In this document: in pieces, positions 7,945 through 16,031 of the stretch
Layout of the letters: each line of letters begins with the position of its first letter
Position numbering within the stretch: position 1 is the first letter of the stretch
From: Pseudomonadota bacterium
GTDB lineage: Bacteria; Pseudomonadota; Gammaproteobacteria; Burkholderiales; Burkholderiaceae_C
Reading direction: 5' to 3'
DNA: 55,506 bases
NCBI GenBank assembly: GCA_020161215.1
Contig: JAIUOM010000011.1
Location: 1-55,506, forward strand
The notes under the pieces: model-generated
The model's database searches: none
What the model was told of the DNA's origin: nothing
Seen by the model: only the letters and a program-made list of their open reading frames with translations
Translations under genes and position numbers: made by a program

Positions 7945-9066
7945 TCAGGCTTTCGCCTCGAAGCTGGCCGTGGTCCAGCGACGCGCCTGTTCGCTGATCG
8001 ACACGCCCAGGCCCGGGCGCGTGGGCACCCGCATGCGGCCATCGCCGATTTCGATGTGTTCGTTGAACAGCGGCTCCAGCCATTCAAAGTGTTCGACCCA
8101 AGGCTCGGTCTTGTAGGTGGCGGCCAAATGAATATGCAACTCCATCGCGAAATGCGGCGCCAGCATGACGCCAGCATGCTCGGCCAGTTGCGCGATCTTC
8201 AGGAAAGGCGTCACCCCGCCCACGCGCGGTCCATCGGGCATCAGGTAGTCGGCAGCATGGTGACGGATCAGGTCCCAGTGCTCCTGCACGCTGGTCAGCA
8301 TCTCGCCGGTGGCGATCGGGGTGTCGAACTGAGCGGCCAGCGCGGCATGGCCTTCGTGATCGTAGGCGTCCAGCGGCTCCTCGATCCAGACCAGGTTCAT
8401 GGGCTCGAGTCGGCGGCACATGCGTTGCGCGGTCGAGCGGTCCCACTGCTGGTTGGCATCGACCATGATCGGAAAACGCTCGCCCAGGTGCTGGCGCACG
8501 GCGGTCACGCGCTCGATGTCCTTGTCGCCGTCAGGCTGGCCCACCTTGAGCTTGATGCCACCAATGCCCTTGTCGACCGAGGCCGTGGCATTGCGCAACA
8601 GTTGATCCAGCGGGGTGTGCAAGAACCCGCCCGAGGTGTTGTAGCAGCGCACGCTGTCTCGGTGCGCGCCGATCAGCTTGGCCAGCGGCAATCGGGCGCG
8701 CTTGGCCTTCATGTCCCACAGCGCCAGGTCAAAGGCGCCGATGGCTTGCACGCTCAGGCCGCTGCGCCCGACCGAGGCACCGGCCCAGCACAGTTTGTCC
8801 CACAGTTTTCCGATGTCGTTGGGGTCCTCGCCAAGCAGAACCGGGGCAATCTCCCTGGCATGCGCAAACTGGCCTGGGCCGCCCGCGCGCTTGGAGTAGC
8901 TGAAGCCCACGCCTTCGGCACCGTCCTGAGACTTGATCTCGACAAACAGGATGGCGATTTCAGTCATCGGCTTCTGGCGACCGGTCAACACCTTGGCGTC
9001 GCTGATGGCCTGCGCCAATGGCAGCGTGCAAGCGCTGACCCGGAGCCAGGAAATCTTGTCGTGCAT
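7945..9066 (-). CDS. L-talarate/galactarate dehydratase (enolase superfamily)
   Basis: A 373-residue mandelate-racemase-like member of the enolase superfamily, very close in sequence to the characterised Salmonella L-talarate/galactarate dehydratase. It shares ISDAKVLTGRQKP, GVGFSYSKRAGG, CYNTSGGFLHTPLDQ and APHFAMELH. The catalytic Lys pair is Lys172/Lys174 (IKLKVG), metal ligands are Asp203 (VDANQ), Glu229 (IEEP) and Glu255 (TGEML), and the general base is His305. It abstracts the alpha proton of talarate or galactarate and eliminates water to give 5-dehydro-4-deoxyglucarate. Start: MHDKISW at 9066, 21 bp after the stop of the previous Bug gene; an in-frame GTG at 9084 is possible. It lies between two Bug genes. 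Confidence 0.9.
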   Translation of the reverse strand: MHDKISWLRVSACTLPLAQAISDAKVLTGRQKPMTEIAILFVEIKSQDGAEGVGFSYSKRAGGPGQFAHAREIAPVLLGEDPNDIGKLWDKLCWAGASVGRSGLSVQAIGAFDLALWDMKAKRARLPLAKLIGAHRDSVRCYNTSGGFLHTPLDQLLRNATASVDKGIGGIKLKVGQPDGDKDIERVTAVRQHLGERFPIMVDANQQWDRSTAQRMCRRLEPMNLVWIEEPLDAYDHEGHAALAAQFDTPIATGEMLTSVQEHWDLIRHHAADYLMPDGPRVGGVTPFLKIAQLAEHAGVMLAPHFAMELHIHLAATYKTEPWVEHFEWLEPLFNEHIEIGDGRMRVPTRPGLGVSISEQARRWTTASFEAKA

Positions 9067-9087
9067 GGCGCAGCTCTCGCCCAAGGC

Positions 9088-10068
9088 TTATTGAGCCTTC
9101 AGGCCCGCAGTCTTGATGACCTTGGTCCAGCGGTCCAGTTCCTTGCCGACGAACTCGGTGTAGTGCTTGGCGCCCTGCGGCGGCACCACGAAACCTTGTG
9201 AATCCATGCGCTGCTTGATGGCGGACGACGCCATGACTTCACGCAACGCAGCCTCCAGCTTGGCGACCACCGGCGCGGGCGTGCCCTTGGGCACCGACAG
9301 GCCCGACCAGGACAGCGCCTCAAAGCCCGGGTAGCCCGACTCGTTGAGGGTGGGCACGTCGGGGTACAAAGCGTTGCGTTCCAGGCTGCTCACCGCCAGC
9401 GGGCGCAGTTTGCCCGATTTGATATGGGGCAAGGCAACGTCCTGGTTGATGAACATGACCGGGATCTCGTTGCCGATGATGGCGTTCAGCATGGGACCGC
9501 CGCCCCGATAGGGAATGCCGGTCATGAAAATGCCGGCCGTCTGCTTGAACAGCTCCATCGCCATGTGACCCGACGCCGCATGGACGTAGCCATAGTCCAG
9601 CTTGCCGGGGTTGGCCTTGGCAAAGGTCACCAGCTCCTTCACATTCTTGAAAGGCCGCTGGGTGTTGACCACCAGCACGTTGGGCCCCGAATGCACCTGC
9701 GTCAGGTGGATGAAATCGGTCTTCGAGTCGTATTTGAGGTTGGCGTCCAGACCGTGCGCCACGGCGCTCTGACCGACACCGGTCTGGATGATGGTGTAGC
9801 CATCGGGCGCGGCCTTGGCACCCCGCTCGGTGCCCACCACACCGCCAGCGCCCCCGACGTTCTCGATCACCACGGGCTGTCCAAGCGCCCTGCCCAGCGG
9901 CTCGGCCACCATGCGCGCCATCACGTCGCTGGTGCCCCCAGGTGGAAAAGGCACGAGGATCTTGACCGGCTTGTTGGGATAGTCTGTCTGTGCCCAGGCG
10001 CTGCTGAGGCCACCGACGGCCAGAACGGCACATGCCAGGGCTTGGATGACAGAACGTTGGATGCTCAT
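9088..10068 (-). CDS. Bug-type (TctC family) substrate-binding protein
   Basis: A 326-residue periplasmic protein with a signal peptide (MSIQRSVIQALACAVL, cleavage after SAWAQ) and the Bug motifs YPNKPVKILVPFPPGGTSD, VVIENVGGAGGVVG and GIPYRGGGPMLNAIIGNEI. The start is supported by CAGGAG 7 bp before ATG 10068. It sits 48 bp after the semialdehyde dehydrogenase gene and 21 bp before the talarate/galactarate dehydratase gene, all on one strand, so it is part of the operon. It is clearly diverged from the other two Bug proteins of the cluster, which suggests different ligands rather than a recent duplication. Confidence 0.92.
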   Translation of the reverse strand: MSIQRSVIQALACAVLAVGGLSSAWAQTDYPNKPVKILVPFPPGGTSDVMARMVAEPLGRALGQPVVIENVGGAGGVVGTERGAKAAPDGYTIIQTGVGQSAVAHGLDANLKYDSKTDFIHLTQVHSGPNVLVVNTQRPFKNVKELVTFAKANPGKLDYGYVHAASGHMAMELFKQTAGIFMTGIPYRGGGPMLNAIIGNEIPVMFINQDVALPHIKSGKLRPLAVSSLERNALYPDVPTLNESGYPGFEALSWSGLSVPKGTPAPVVAKLEAALREVMASSAIKQRMDSQGFVVPPQGAKHYTEFVGKELDRWTKVIKTAGLKAQ

Positions 10069-10116
10069 GCGGGTCTCCTGGTGAAAAGTCGATGGGGTCT
10101 CTGTGGTGCGGCGCGG

Positions 10117-11556
10117 TTAAACCGGCACGCCCGCCCGCTGGGCCAGCCACGCGGGCGGGTCTTGCAGGGCGACGGGGCGCAGAAAGCGGTCCAGCGCGGC
10201 GTAGCCGACCGACGTGCTGGCGGGCGCGGTCGACGACGGGTACGGCCCGCCATGCTGCTGGCCCTGCGTCACGGCCACGCCGGTGGGCACGCCGGCAAAC
10301 AGCACGCGGCCGGCGATCTGGGTGGCGTTGCGCACCAGTTCCACCTCGGCTGCGCCGGGTTCGGTGGCGCCTTCAAATCCCCACAGCGTGACGGTGAGCG
10401 AGCCGCCAATGGCTTGCAGCACTTGCGCTGCCTGGGCCAAATCGCGTGTGCGCACCACCAGGGCGGCGGGGCCAAAGACTTCTTCGTGCAGGTGCTCGTC
10501 GGCGATGAAGTCTGCCGCCGACACCTGGGCCAGGAACGGGCGTGGCGGCGCATCGGCCGCGGCGCGTTCGGTCAGCAGGGGTTGCAGTTTGGCGTGCTGT
10601 CCCCAGGCTTGCACGCCGCGCTCAAAGCCGGCGCGGATGGGGGCGTTCAGCATGGCATGCGGCGTTTGCGCGGCCAGCGCTTGGCTCAGCGTGGCGACAA
10701 AAGCATCGCCCTCGGCGCCGGTGGGCAGCACCACCACACCGGGGCTGGTGCAGAACTGGCCGCAGCCCATGGCAATCGACGCCGCCAGGCCCTGGGCCAG
10801 CGCGGTGCCGTTGGCCTTGAGGGCGCCCGGCAGCGGCACCACCGGGTTGATGGAGCCCAGCTCGCCAAAGAACGGAATCGGGCGCGGACGCTGCAGCGCC
10901 ACCTGCTCCAGCGCGCGGCCACCACGGAACGAGCCGGTGAAGGCCACAGCGGCCACCGCGGGTTGCTGCACCAGACCTACGCCGACCTCGATGCCGGCGC
11001 CCTCGACCATGCCCAGCACACCCGCAGGTGCGCCCTGCTCAGCCACCACCTTCTGCGCCAGCGCCATCACGGCGCGCGACAGCTCGGCGTGCCCCGGATG
11101 CGCCTTGACGACGACCGGGCAGCCCGCGGCCAGGGCCGAGGCGGTGTCGCCGCCCAGCACCGAGAAGGCGAACGGAAAGTTGCTGGCGCTGAACATGGCC
11201 ACCGGCCCCAGCGGCACGCGCACGCGTTGCAGGTACGGGTGACCGACCGGCGGTGCGCCGGCCACGGCGGCATCGTCGGTATGCGCAAAGGCGGCGCCGC
11301 CTTCCACCAGATCGGCAAAGCCGCGCAGTTGAAAAGCCGTGCGATCGATCTCCCCGCTCAGGCGGGCCGCACCCAGGCCGGTTTCCCGGTCGGCGAGCGG
11401 CACCAGGATGTCGCGCGCGCCCCCCAAGGCTGTGGCCAAGCCACGCAACAGGCGGGCGCGCTCGGCGCCGCTGCTGCGCGCCCAGGTGGGGGCGGCGCTT
11501 TCGGCGGCCTGCACGGCGGCGGCAATTTGGGTGGGGGTGGAATCGGCAAGTGTCAT
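10117..11556 (-). CDS. 2-oxoglutarate semialdehyde (2,5-dioxovalerate) dehydrogenase
   Basis: A 479-residue aldehyde dehydrogenase of the NADP-dependent ketoglutaric semialdehyde branch. The catalytic Cys269 lies in GCGQFCTSPG and the general base Glu232 in FFGELGSINP; the oxyanion/cofactor segment is FSASNFPFAFS and KAHPGH. This set (GELGSINP, GQFCTSPG) is typical of alpha-ketoglutaric semialdehyde dehydrogenases. These oxidise the product of 5-dehydro-4-deoxyglucarate dehydratase to 2-oxoglutarate, the final step of the hexarate route into the TCA cycle. It follows gudD by 76 bp. An AGCTAT repeat block covers its upstream region and start codon, so its ribosome binding site is inside that block. 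Confidence 0.92.
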   Translation of the reverse strand: MTLADSTPTQIAAAVQAAESAAPTWARSSGAERARLLRGLATALGGARDILVPLADRETGLGAARLSGEIDRTAFQLRGFADLVEGGAAFAHTDDAAVAGAPPVGHPYLQRVRVPLGPVAMFSASNFPFAFSVLGGDTASALAAGCPVVVKAHPGHAELSRAVMALAQKVVAEQGAPAGVLGMVEGAGIEVGVGLVQQPAVAAVAFTGSFRGGRALEQVALQRPRPIPFFGELGSINPVVPLPGALKANGTALAQGLAASIAMGCGQFCTSPGVVVLPTGAEGDAFVATLSQALAAQTPHAMLNAPIRAGFERGVQAWGQHAKLQPLLTERAAADAPPRPFLAQVSAADFIADEHLHEEVFGPAALVVRTRDLAQAAQVLQAIGGSLTVTLWGFEGATEPGAAEVELVRNATQIAGRVLFAGVPTGVAVTQGQQHGGPYPSSTAPASTSVGYAALDRFLRPVALQDPPAWLAQRAGVPV

Positions 11557-11586
11557 AGCTCTGTTTTTGATAGCTGCCTGCGCAAT
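11553..11586. repeat. AGCTAT-type AT-rich repeat at the start of the semialdehyde dehydrogenase gene
   Basis: Two ATAGCT units lie close together: CATAGCT (11554-11560) and GATAGCTGCCTGCGCAAT (11569-11586), separated by CTGTTTTT. The second unit resembles AATAGCTGCTCAGGCAAT at 42982-42999. The block lies in the leader of the downstream gene, between gudD and the dehydrogenase, so it could shape translation of the latter. I recall similar AGCTATCAAAA repeats in Comamonadaceae, but this needs a genome search. Confidence 0.5.
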
Positions 11587-11632
11587 ATTGACGCCGACAT
11601 AGATACAAATAAATACAAAAAACCGTTTGGGA

Positions 11633-12958
11633 TCAACGCACCATGCACGGCCGTTTGGGGTCGAACTTCCAGCCCGGGATGAGGTACTGCATGCCCATGG
11701 CGTCGTCGCGCGCGCCCAAACCGTGCTGCATGTAGAGCTGATTCGCCTTTTCCACCTCGGCCATGTCGATCTCGATGCCCAGGCCCGGCTTTTGGGGCAC
11801 CTGCACGTAGCCGCCCTGGATCTGCAGCGGCTCCTTGGTCAGGCGCTGGCCGTCCTGCCAGATCCAGTGCGTGTCGATGGCGGTGACCTTCCCGGGCGCG
11901 GCGGCGCCGACGTGGGTGAACATGGCCAGCGACACGTCGAAATGGTTGTTGGAGTGGCTGCCCCATGTCAGGCCCCAGTCGCGGCAGGTTTGCGCCACGC
12001 GCACGCTGCCGGCCAGGGTCCAGAAATGCGGGTCGGCCAGCGGAATGTCGACCGCCTGCAGCGACAGCGCGTGCGTCAGCTGCCGCCAGTCGGTGGCGAC
12101 CATGTTGGTGGCGGTAGGCAGGCCGGTGGCGCGGCGGAACTCGGCCATCACCTCGCGGCCGCTGAAGCCATCTTCGGCGCCGCAGGGGTCTTCGGCGTAG
12201 GCGACCACGCCGCGCATCTTTTGTCCCAGGCGGATCGCGTCTTTCAGCAACCAGCCGCCGTTGGGGTCGAGCGTGACGCGCGCCTCAGGAAAGCGCTCGT
12301 GCAGGGCGGTGACCGCCTCAACCTCTTCGTCGCCGCGCAGCACGCCGCCCTTGAGTTTGAAGTCCTGAAAGCCGTAGCGCTTTTGCGCCGCCTCGGCCAG
12401 GCGCACCACTGCATCGGGTGTCATGGCTTTTTCGTGGCGCAGGCGCAGCCAGTCGTCGGCGGCGTCCGGCTCGCTGACGTAAGGCAGATCGGTTTTGCTG
12501 CGGTCGCCCACAAAGAACAGGTAACCCAGCATCTGCACCGCATCGCGCTGCTGCCCCTCGCCCAGCAGCGCCGCGACGGGCACACCCAGGTGCTGGCCTT
12601 GCAGATCGAGCAGGGCCGATTCGACGGCGGCCACGGCGTGGATGGTGGTGCGCAAATCAAAGGTCTGCAGCCCGCGCCCGCCCGCATCGCGGTCGGCAAA
12701 CTGCGTGCGCATGCGGTTCAGGATGGCCTGCAAGTGGCCGATGCCCTGCCCTTCGACCAGTGGCCGCGCGTCTTCCAGCGTCTGGCGGATCTTCTCGCCG
12801 CCCGGCACCTCGCCCAGGCCGGTGTGGCCGGCGCTGTCTTCAATGATGACGATGTTGCGGGTGAAAAACGGCGCGTGCGCGCCCGACAGATTGAGCAACA
12901 TGCCGTCGCGCCCGGCAACCGGGATGACGCGCATGCGGCGGACGACAGGGGAAGTCAT
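11633..12958 (-). CDS. gudD: Glucarate dehydratase
   Basis: A 441-residue enolase-superfamily enzyme (E. coli GudD has 446). It dehydrates D-glucarate, and usually L-idarate, to 5-dehydro-4-deoxy-D-glucarate. Visible active-site residues are Lys201/Lys203 (FKLKGG), Asp231 (LDPNGGW), Glu256 (AEDPCG), Asn285 (TNMVATDW) and His335 (GSHSNNHFD). [13 protein letters not shown] at the N-terminus and the C-terminal [20 protein letters not shown] are also characteristic. It is preceded in the operon by kdgD and a Bug gene and separated from that Bug gene by a 270-bp structured repeat region, so it may be expressed at a different level from kdgD. Confidence 0.96.
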   Translation of the reverse strand: MTSPVVRRMRVIPVAGRDGMLLNLSGAHAPFFTRNIVIIEDSAGHTGLGEVPGGEKIRQTLEDARPLVEGQGIGHLQAILNRMRTQFADRDAGGRGLQTFDLRTTIHAVAAVESALLDLQGQHLGVPVAALLGEGQQRDAVQMLGYLFFVGDRSKTDLPYVSEPDAADDWLRLRHEKAMTPDAVVRLAEAAQKRYGFQDFKLKGGVLRGDEEVEAVTALHERFPEARVTLDPNGGWLLKDAIRLGQKMRGVVAYAEDPCGAEDGFSGREVMAEFRRATGLPTATNMVATDWRQLTHALSLQAVDIPLADPHFWTLAGSVRVAQTCRDWGLTWGSHSNNHFDVSLAMFTHVGAAAPGKVTAIDTHWIWQDGQRLTKEPLQIQGGYVQVPQKPGLGIEIDMAEVEKANQLYMQHGLGARDDAMGMQYLIPGWKFDPKRPCMVR

Positions 12959-13023
12959 GGCGGATTCCGTTCAGTGATCGGCGGGAGAGCGACGTACGCC
13001 AGGCAACAAGCGCCGAGATTCAG

Positions 13024-13228
13024 ATGGCCGCGGAGCAGGCCAAGCCAGTGAGGGCCGCGGCCGGGGTCTCCCCGGCCGCTGGCGCTGCCCCCTTGAGCCG
13101 CCGCCCGGCCGTCCGTAGGCGGCGCGGGCCCCCTCGGGGGGCAGCGGACCTCGCGCAGCGGGGCAGCATGGGGGCAGGTTGACGGGGTGGGAGTAACAGC
13201 GCGAAGCGCGTGAAGCCTGGGGGTGGAC
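13024..13228. repeat. Structured intergenic repeat, copy B
   Basis: This block is the longer relative of 6768-6888 and fills most of the space between a Bug gene and gudD. The 18-nt start (13024-13041) is identical in both. It contains a perfect hairpin GCGGCCGGGG-TCT-CCCCGGCCGC (13057-13079). A second large stem-loop is formed by CGCTGCCCCC (13083-13092) and GGGGGCAGCG (13137-13146), with the inner stem GCCGCC/GGCGGC (13097-13102, 13118-13123). It ends in GAAGCCTGGGGGTGGACTT at the Bug stop codon. Without a T-tract it is not a classical terminator; it may stall RNA decay or polymerase. Confidence 0.7.
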
Positions 13229-14182
13229 TTAATTCGCTGTGATCTTGCGTTCGCTGATCAACTTGCCCCAGCGCGCGTACTCGGCCGCCTGGAACTTGGC
13301 AAACTCGTCCGGCGTGTTCAGCACCATCTCAAAGCCCAGGTCGAGCATCTTGGCCTTGGTGGCCGGCTCGTTCATGATCTCCACGATGGCGGCCTGCAGC
13401 TTGCCGCGCAGCTCAGCCGGCACGCCGTGCGGCGCCACCACGCCCTGCCACGAGTAGACGTTGGCGCCCTTGACGCCGCTTTCTTCCAGCGTGGGCACGT
13501 CGGGCAGCAGGGGCGAGCGCTTGGCGCTGGTGATGACCAGCGGACGCAGCTTGCCACCCTTGATCTGCGGCATGGCGGTGTTGATGTTCATGAAGGACGA
13601 CATCACCTGGTTGCCCAGCAGGTCGGTCATCACCGGGCCGCCGCCCTTGTAGGGCACGTGCAGGCCGCTGGTGCCGGTTTGCTGCCAGAACAGCTCGGCC
13701 GTCAGGTGGTCGCTGGAGCCGGCGCCCGAAGTGGCAAAACTCATCTTGCCGGGGTTGGCCTTGAGGTAGGCCATCACGTCGGCCATGTTCTTCAGCGGCG
13801 AGGCGATGGGCACCACCAGCACATTGGGCGCCTGCACCACCACGGTGATGGGGTCCAGGTCTTTCAGCGCGTCGTACTGGGTCTTCATCAGGTGCGGCGC
13901 GATCACCAGCGGGCCGAGCGAGGAGACCAGCAGGTTGTAGCCGTCAGGCGCGCTGCGCGCCACCTGGGCCGCCCCGATGGTGCCGGTGGCGCCAGCCTTG
14001 TTGTCAACGATCACGGTGCCGCCGATTTTCTCGCCCAGTTTGGCCGAGATGGCGCGGGCGATCAGGTCGGTGGAGCCACCGGGGGGGAACGGCACCACCA
14101 GGGTGACGGGCTTATCGGGCCAGGCCAAGGCGGCGGTAACGGCCAGGCCCAGGCTGAGGGCGCACAGGGTTTTCTTGAACAT
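13229..14182 (-). CDS. Bug-type (TctC family) substrate-binding protein
   Basis: A 317-residue periplasmic protein with a short signal peptide (MFKKTLCALSLGLAVTAALA, then WPDKPVTLVVPFPPGGSTD). Other Bug features are VIVDNKAGATGTIGAAQVA, LHVPYKGGGPVMTDLLGNQV and PDVPTLEESGV. GAAGGAG precedes ATG 14182. It lies directly after kdgD (57-bp gap) and before gudD, so a hexarate or a related diacid is a likely ligand (inference from context). No cognate TctA/TctB permease genes are nearby, the usual situation for Bug genes in this family. Confidence 0.92.
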   Translation of the reverse strand: MFKKTLCALSLGLAVTAALAWPDKPVTLVVPFPPGGSTDLIARAISAKLGEKIGGTVIVDNKAGATGTIGAAQVARSAPDGYNLLVSSLGPLVIAPHLMKTQYDALKDLDPITVVVQAPNVLVVPIASPLKNMADVMAYLKANPGKMSFATSGAGSSDHLTAELFWQQTGTSGLHVPYKGGGPVMTDLLGNQVMSSFMNINTAMPQIKGGKLRPLVITSAKRSPLLPDVPTLEESGVKGANVYSWQGVVAPHGVPAELRGKLQAAIVEIMNEPATKAKMLDLGFEMVLNTPDEFAKFQAAEYARWGKLISERKITAN

Positions 14183-14240
14183 CTTGGGTCTCCTTCAGAA
14201 CTGCGTTGAATCGACAGAACGGCGCGCGCGCCGCGTTCGT

Positions 14241-15152
14241 TTACTGCGGGCCGAGCTTCTGCATCAGGGCGCGCAGTTGCTCCACCTCTTCGGCTTTCAG
14301 GTCCGACAGCGGCGGGCGCACCGGGCCGGCGCTGTGGCCAGCAAGGGTGGCGCCGGCCTTGACGATGCTGACGGCGTAGCCCTCGCCCTTGTTGCGGATC
14401 TCCAGGTAGGGCAAAAAGAAGTCGTCAATGATGCGGTTGACGGTGGCCTGGTCGCCCTTGGCGTAGGCGTTGTAGAACTCGATCGCCGTCTTGGGCACGA
14501 AGTTGAACACCGCCGACGAATACGTGGGCACGCCCAGGGCCTTGTAGGCGTTGGCATAGACCTCGTGCGTGGGCATGCCGCCGATGAAGACCAGGCGATC
14601 GCCAATGCGGCGGCGGATCTGCACGATGCGCTCGACATCACCCAGGCCGTCCTTGAAGCCGATCAGGTTGGGGCAGCGCTCGGCCAGCTTGGCCACCGAT
14701 TCGGCCGTGAGCTTGGTGGCGCCGCGGTTGTAGACGATGACGCCGATCTTGACGCTCTTGCACACCGCCTCGACGTGGGCCACCAGGCCCTCTTGCGTGG
14801 CCTCGGTCAGGTAGTGCGGCAGCAGCAGCACGCCGGCCGCACCGGATTTTTCGGCCGCTTGCGCGTAGGCGATGGCCAGCCGCGTGCCACCGCCGGCGCC
14901 GCCAACGATCGGCACGTCGGTCTTGCAGGTGTCGACGGCCACTTTGATGATCTGGCTGTACTCGACCGGCTCGATCGAGAAGAACTCCCCCGTGCCGCCA
15001 GCGGCAAACAGCACCGTGGCGCCGTAGGGCTTGAGCCACTCCAGGCGGGCGGCGTAGCCCTTGGGGTCAAAGTTCAGTTCCTTGTCGAAGTCGGTCAGCG
15101 GAAAGGACAGCAGGCCGGTGGACAGGGCGGTCTTGAGTTCGTTGGGGGTCAT
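14241..15152 (-). CDS. kdgD: 5-dehydro-4-deoxyglucarate dehydratase (decarboxylating)
   Basis: A 303-residue DapA/NAL-superfamily class I enzyme. It dehydrates and decarboxylates 5-dehydro-4-deoxyglucarate to 2-oxoglutarate semialdehyde, joining all three dehydratases of the cluster to the semialdehyde dehydrogenase. The Schiff-base Lys167 is in [11 protein letters not shown], the conserved Tyr141 in VIVYNRG, and the carboxylate-binding GGTGEFF at about residues 52-58. [12 protein letters not shown] at the N-terminus is typical of KDGDH and separates it from dihydrodipicolinate synthase. It is the first catabolic gene of the operon; a perfect palindrome sits 22-37 bp before its start and GGAG precedes the ATG. 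Confidence 0.95.
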   Translation of the reverse strand: MTPNELKTALSTGLLSFPLTDFDKELNFDPKGYAARLEWLKPYGATVLFAAGGTGEFFSIEPVEYSQIIKVAVDTCKTDVPIVGGAGGGTRLAIAYAQAAEKSGAAGVLLLPHYLTEATQEGLVAHVEAVCKSVKIGVIVYNRGATKLTAESVAKLAERCPNLIGFKDGLGDVERIVQIRRRIGDRLVFIGGMPTHEVYANAYKALGVPTYSSAVFNFVPKTAIEFYNAYAKGDQATVNRIIDDFFLPYLEIRNKGEGYAVSIVKAGATLAGHSAGPVRPPLSDLKAEEVEQLRALMQKLGPQ

Positions 15153-15173
15153 TCAGAGATCTCCAGGTGAATA

Positions 15174-15189
15174 TGTACGACATCGTACA
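15174..15189. promoter_or_regulatory. Perfect palindromic operator before kdgD (likely site of the FCD regulator)
   Basis: TGTACGA-CA-TCGTACA is a perfect inverted repeat with 7-bp arms. It fits the GT(N)AC-type operators bound by FadR/FCD-subfamily GntR proteins. It is located between the regulator's stop codon and the start of kdgD, where binding would block transcription of the hexarate operon. A related half-site, GTACGACATC, lies before the regulator gene at 15997-16006. Confidence 0.7.
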
Positions 15190-15236
15190 ACTACGGATGG
15201 ATCTCAAAATCAGTGAAAACCCTAGATTTGGGCCCG

Positions 15237-15971
15237 CTAGGACTGCGCCAGTTGCTGGCGACGCTGGCGGCTGTTGGCCAGGTGGGTGCGCATGGCGGCG
15301 CGCGCGCCTTCCACGTCCTGGCGCACGATGGCGTCCAGCACGCTCTGGTGTTCGGCGTTGATGCGCATGAGGTAGTCGTGGCGCTCCGGCGTGGCGGCCG
15401 GCCCGGCCACCGCGCCGGACAGGCGGGCGCGCGGAATCATGCTGCCGCCCAGGGTGCCCATCAGTTCGATGAAGTGCCGATTCTGCGTGGCGCGGGCGAT
15501 TTCCAGGTGAAACTGAAAGTCCTGGCCGACCGCGTCCTGGCCGCCTTTCAACGCGGTCTCGAAAGCACCCAAGGCTTGGCGGATGGCCTCCAGATTGGCT
15601 TCGGTGCGGCGCGCGGCGGCCAGGCCGGCGCTTTCGGTTTCGATGGCGATGCGCAGCTCCAGCACCTCGATCACGTCCTGCAGCGTGGCCAGTTGTTCGG
15701 GGCCGATGCGAAACGCCGAATCGTCGCCCCGCCCCACCACAAAGGTACCGATGCCGTGCCGCGTCTCGACCATGCTGGCGGCCTGCAAGCGCGAGATGGC
15801 CTCGCGCACCACGGTGCGGCTGACGCCAAACTCGGTCATCAGGTCGGCTTCGCGCGGCAGCTTGTCGCCGGCGGCCAGCGCGCCTTCACGGATGCGCGCG
15901 CCGAGCGACTCCACCACCTCGACCGCCAAGGAACGGGGTCGGCTGCGCAAAGGATGGGCGGTGGTCAGCAT
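15237..15971 (-). CDS. FadR/GntR-family (FCD domain) transcriptional regulator
   Basis: A 244-residue protein. The N-terminal winged helix (about residues 12-80) shows LAVEVVESLGARI, GDKLPREADLMTEFGVSRTVVREAI and the wing GIGTFVVG. The C-terminal FCD domain (about 90-230) binds metal and effector; it shows LELRIAIETESAGLAA, FHLEIARATQNRHF and the His-rich tail EHQSVLDAIVRQDVEGA. It is encoded just upstream of kdgD on the same strand and is the obvious local regulator of the hexarate genes, probably a repressor relieved by a sugar diacid or pathway intermediate (inference). GTACGACATC before its own start suggests autoregulation. Confidence 0.92.
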   Translation of the reverse strand: MLTTAHPLRSRPRSLAVEVVESLGARIREGALAAGDKLPREADLMTEFGVSRTVVREAISRLQAASMVETRHGIGTFVVGRGDDSAFRIGPEQLATLQDVIEVLELRIAIETESAGLAAARRTEANLEAIRQALGAFETALKGGQDAVGQDFQFHLEIARATQNRHFIELMGTLGGSMIPRARLSGAVAGPAATPERHDYLMRINAEHQSVLDAIVRQDVEGARAAMRTHLANSRQRRQQLAQS

Positions 15972-15978
15972 TGAGTCA

Positions 15979-16006
15979 TCCTACAACATCCAACTGGTAC
16001 GACATC
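15979..16006. promoter_or_regulatory. Possible autoregulatory half-sites before the FCD regulator gene
   Basis: CTACAACATC (15981-15990) and GTACGACATC (15997-16006) lie in the same direction upstream of the regulator start. The second is identical to the left ten bases of the kdgD operator core (15175-15184); its right arm is degenerate. They could bind the regulator more weakly than the perfect palindrome. Confidence 0.4.
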
Positions 16007-16031
16007 ACATTACACAGCGATGCCGCCCTTT

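Noticed and set aside
15237..15361. Short plus-strand frame starting at 15167 over the kdgD operator
   Set aside because: It covers the operator and the end of the regulator gene, has no ribosome binding site and no recognisable protein features.
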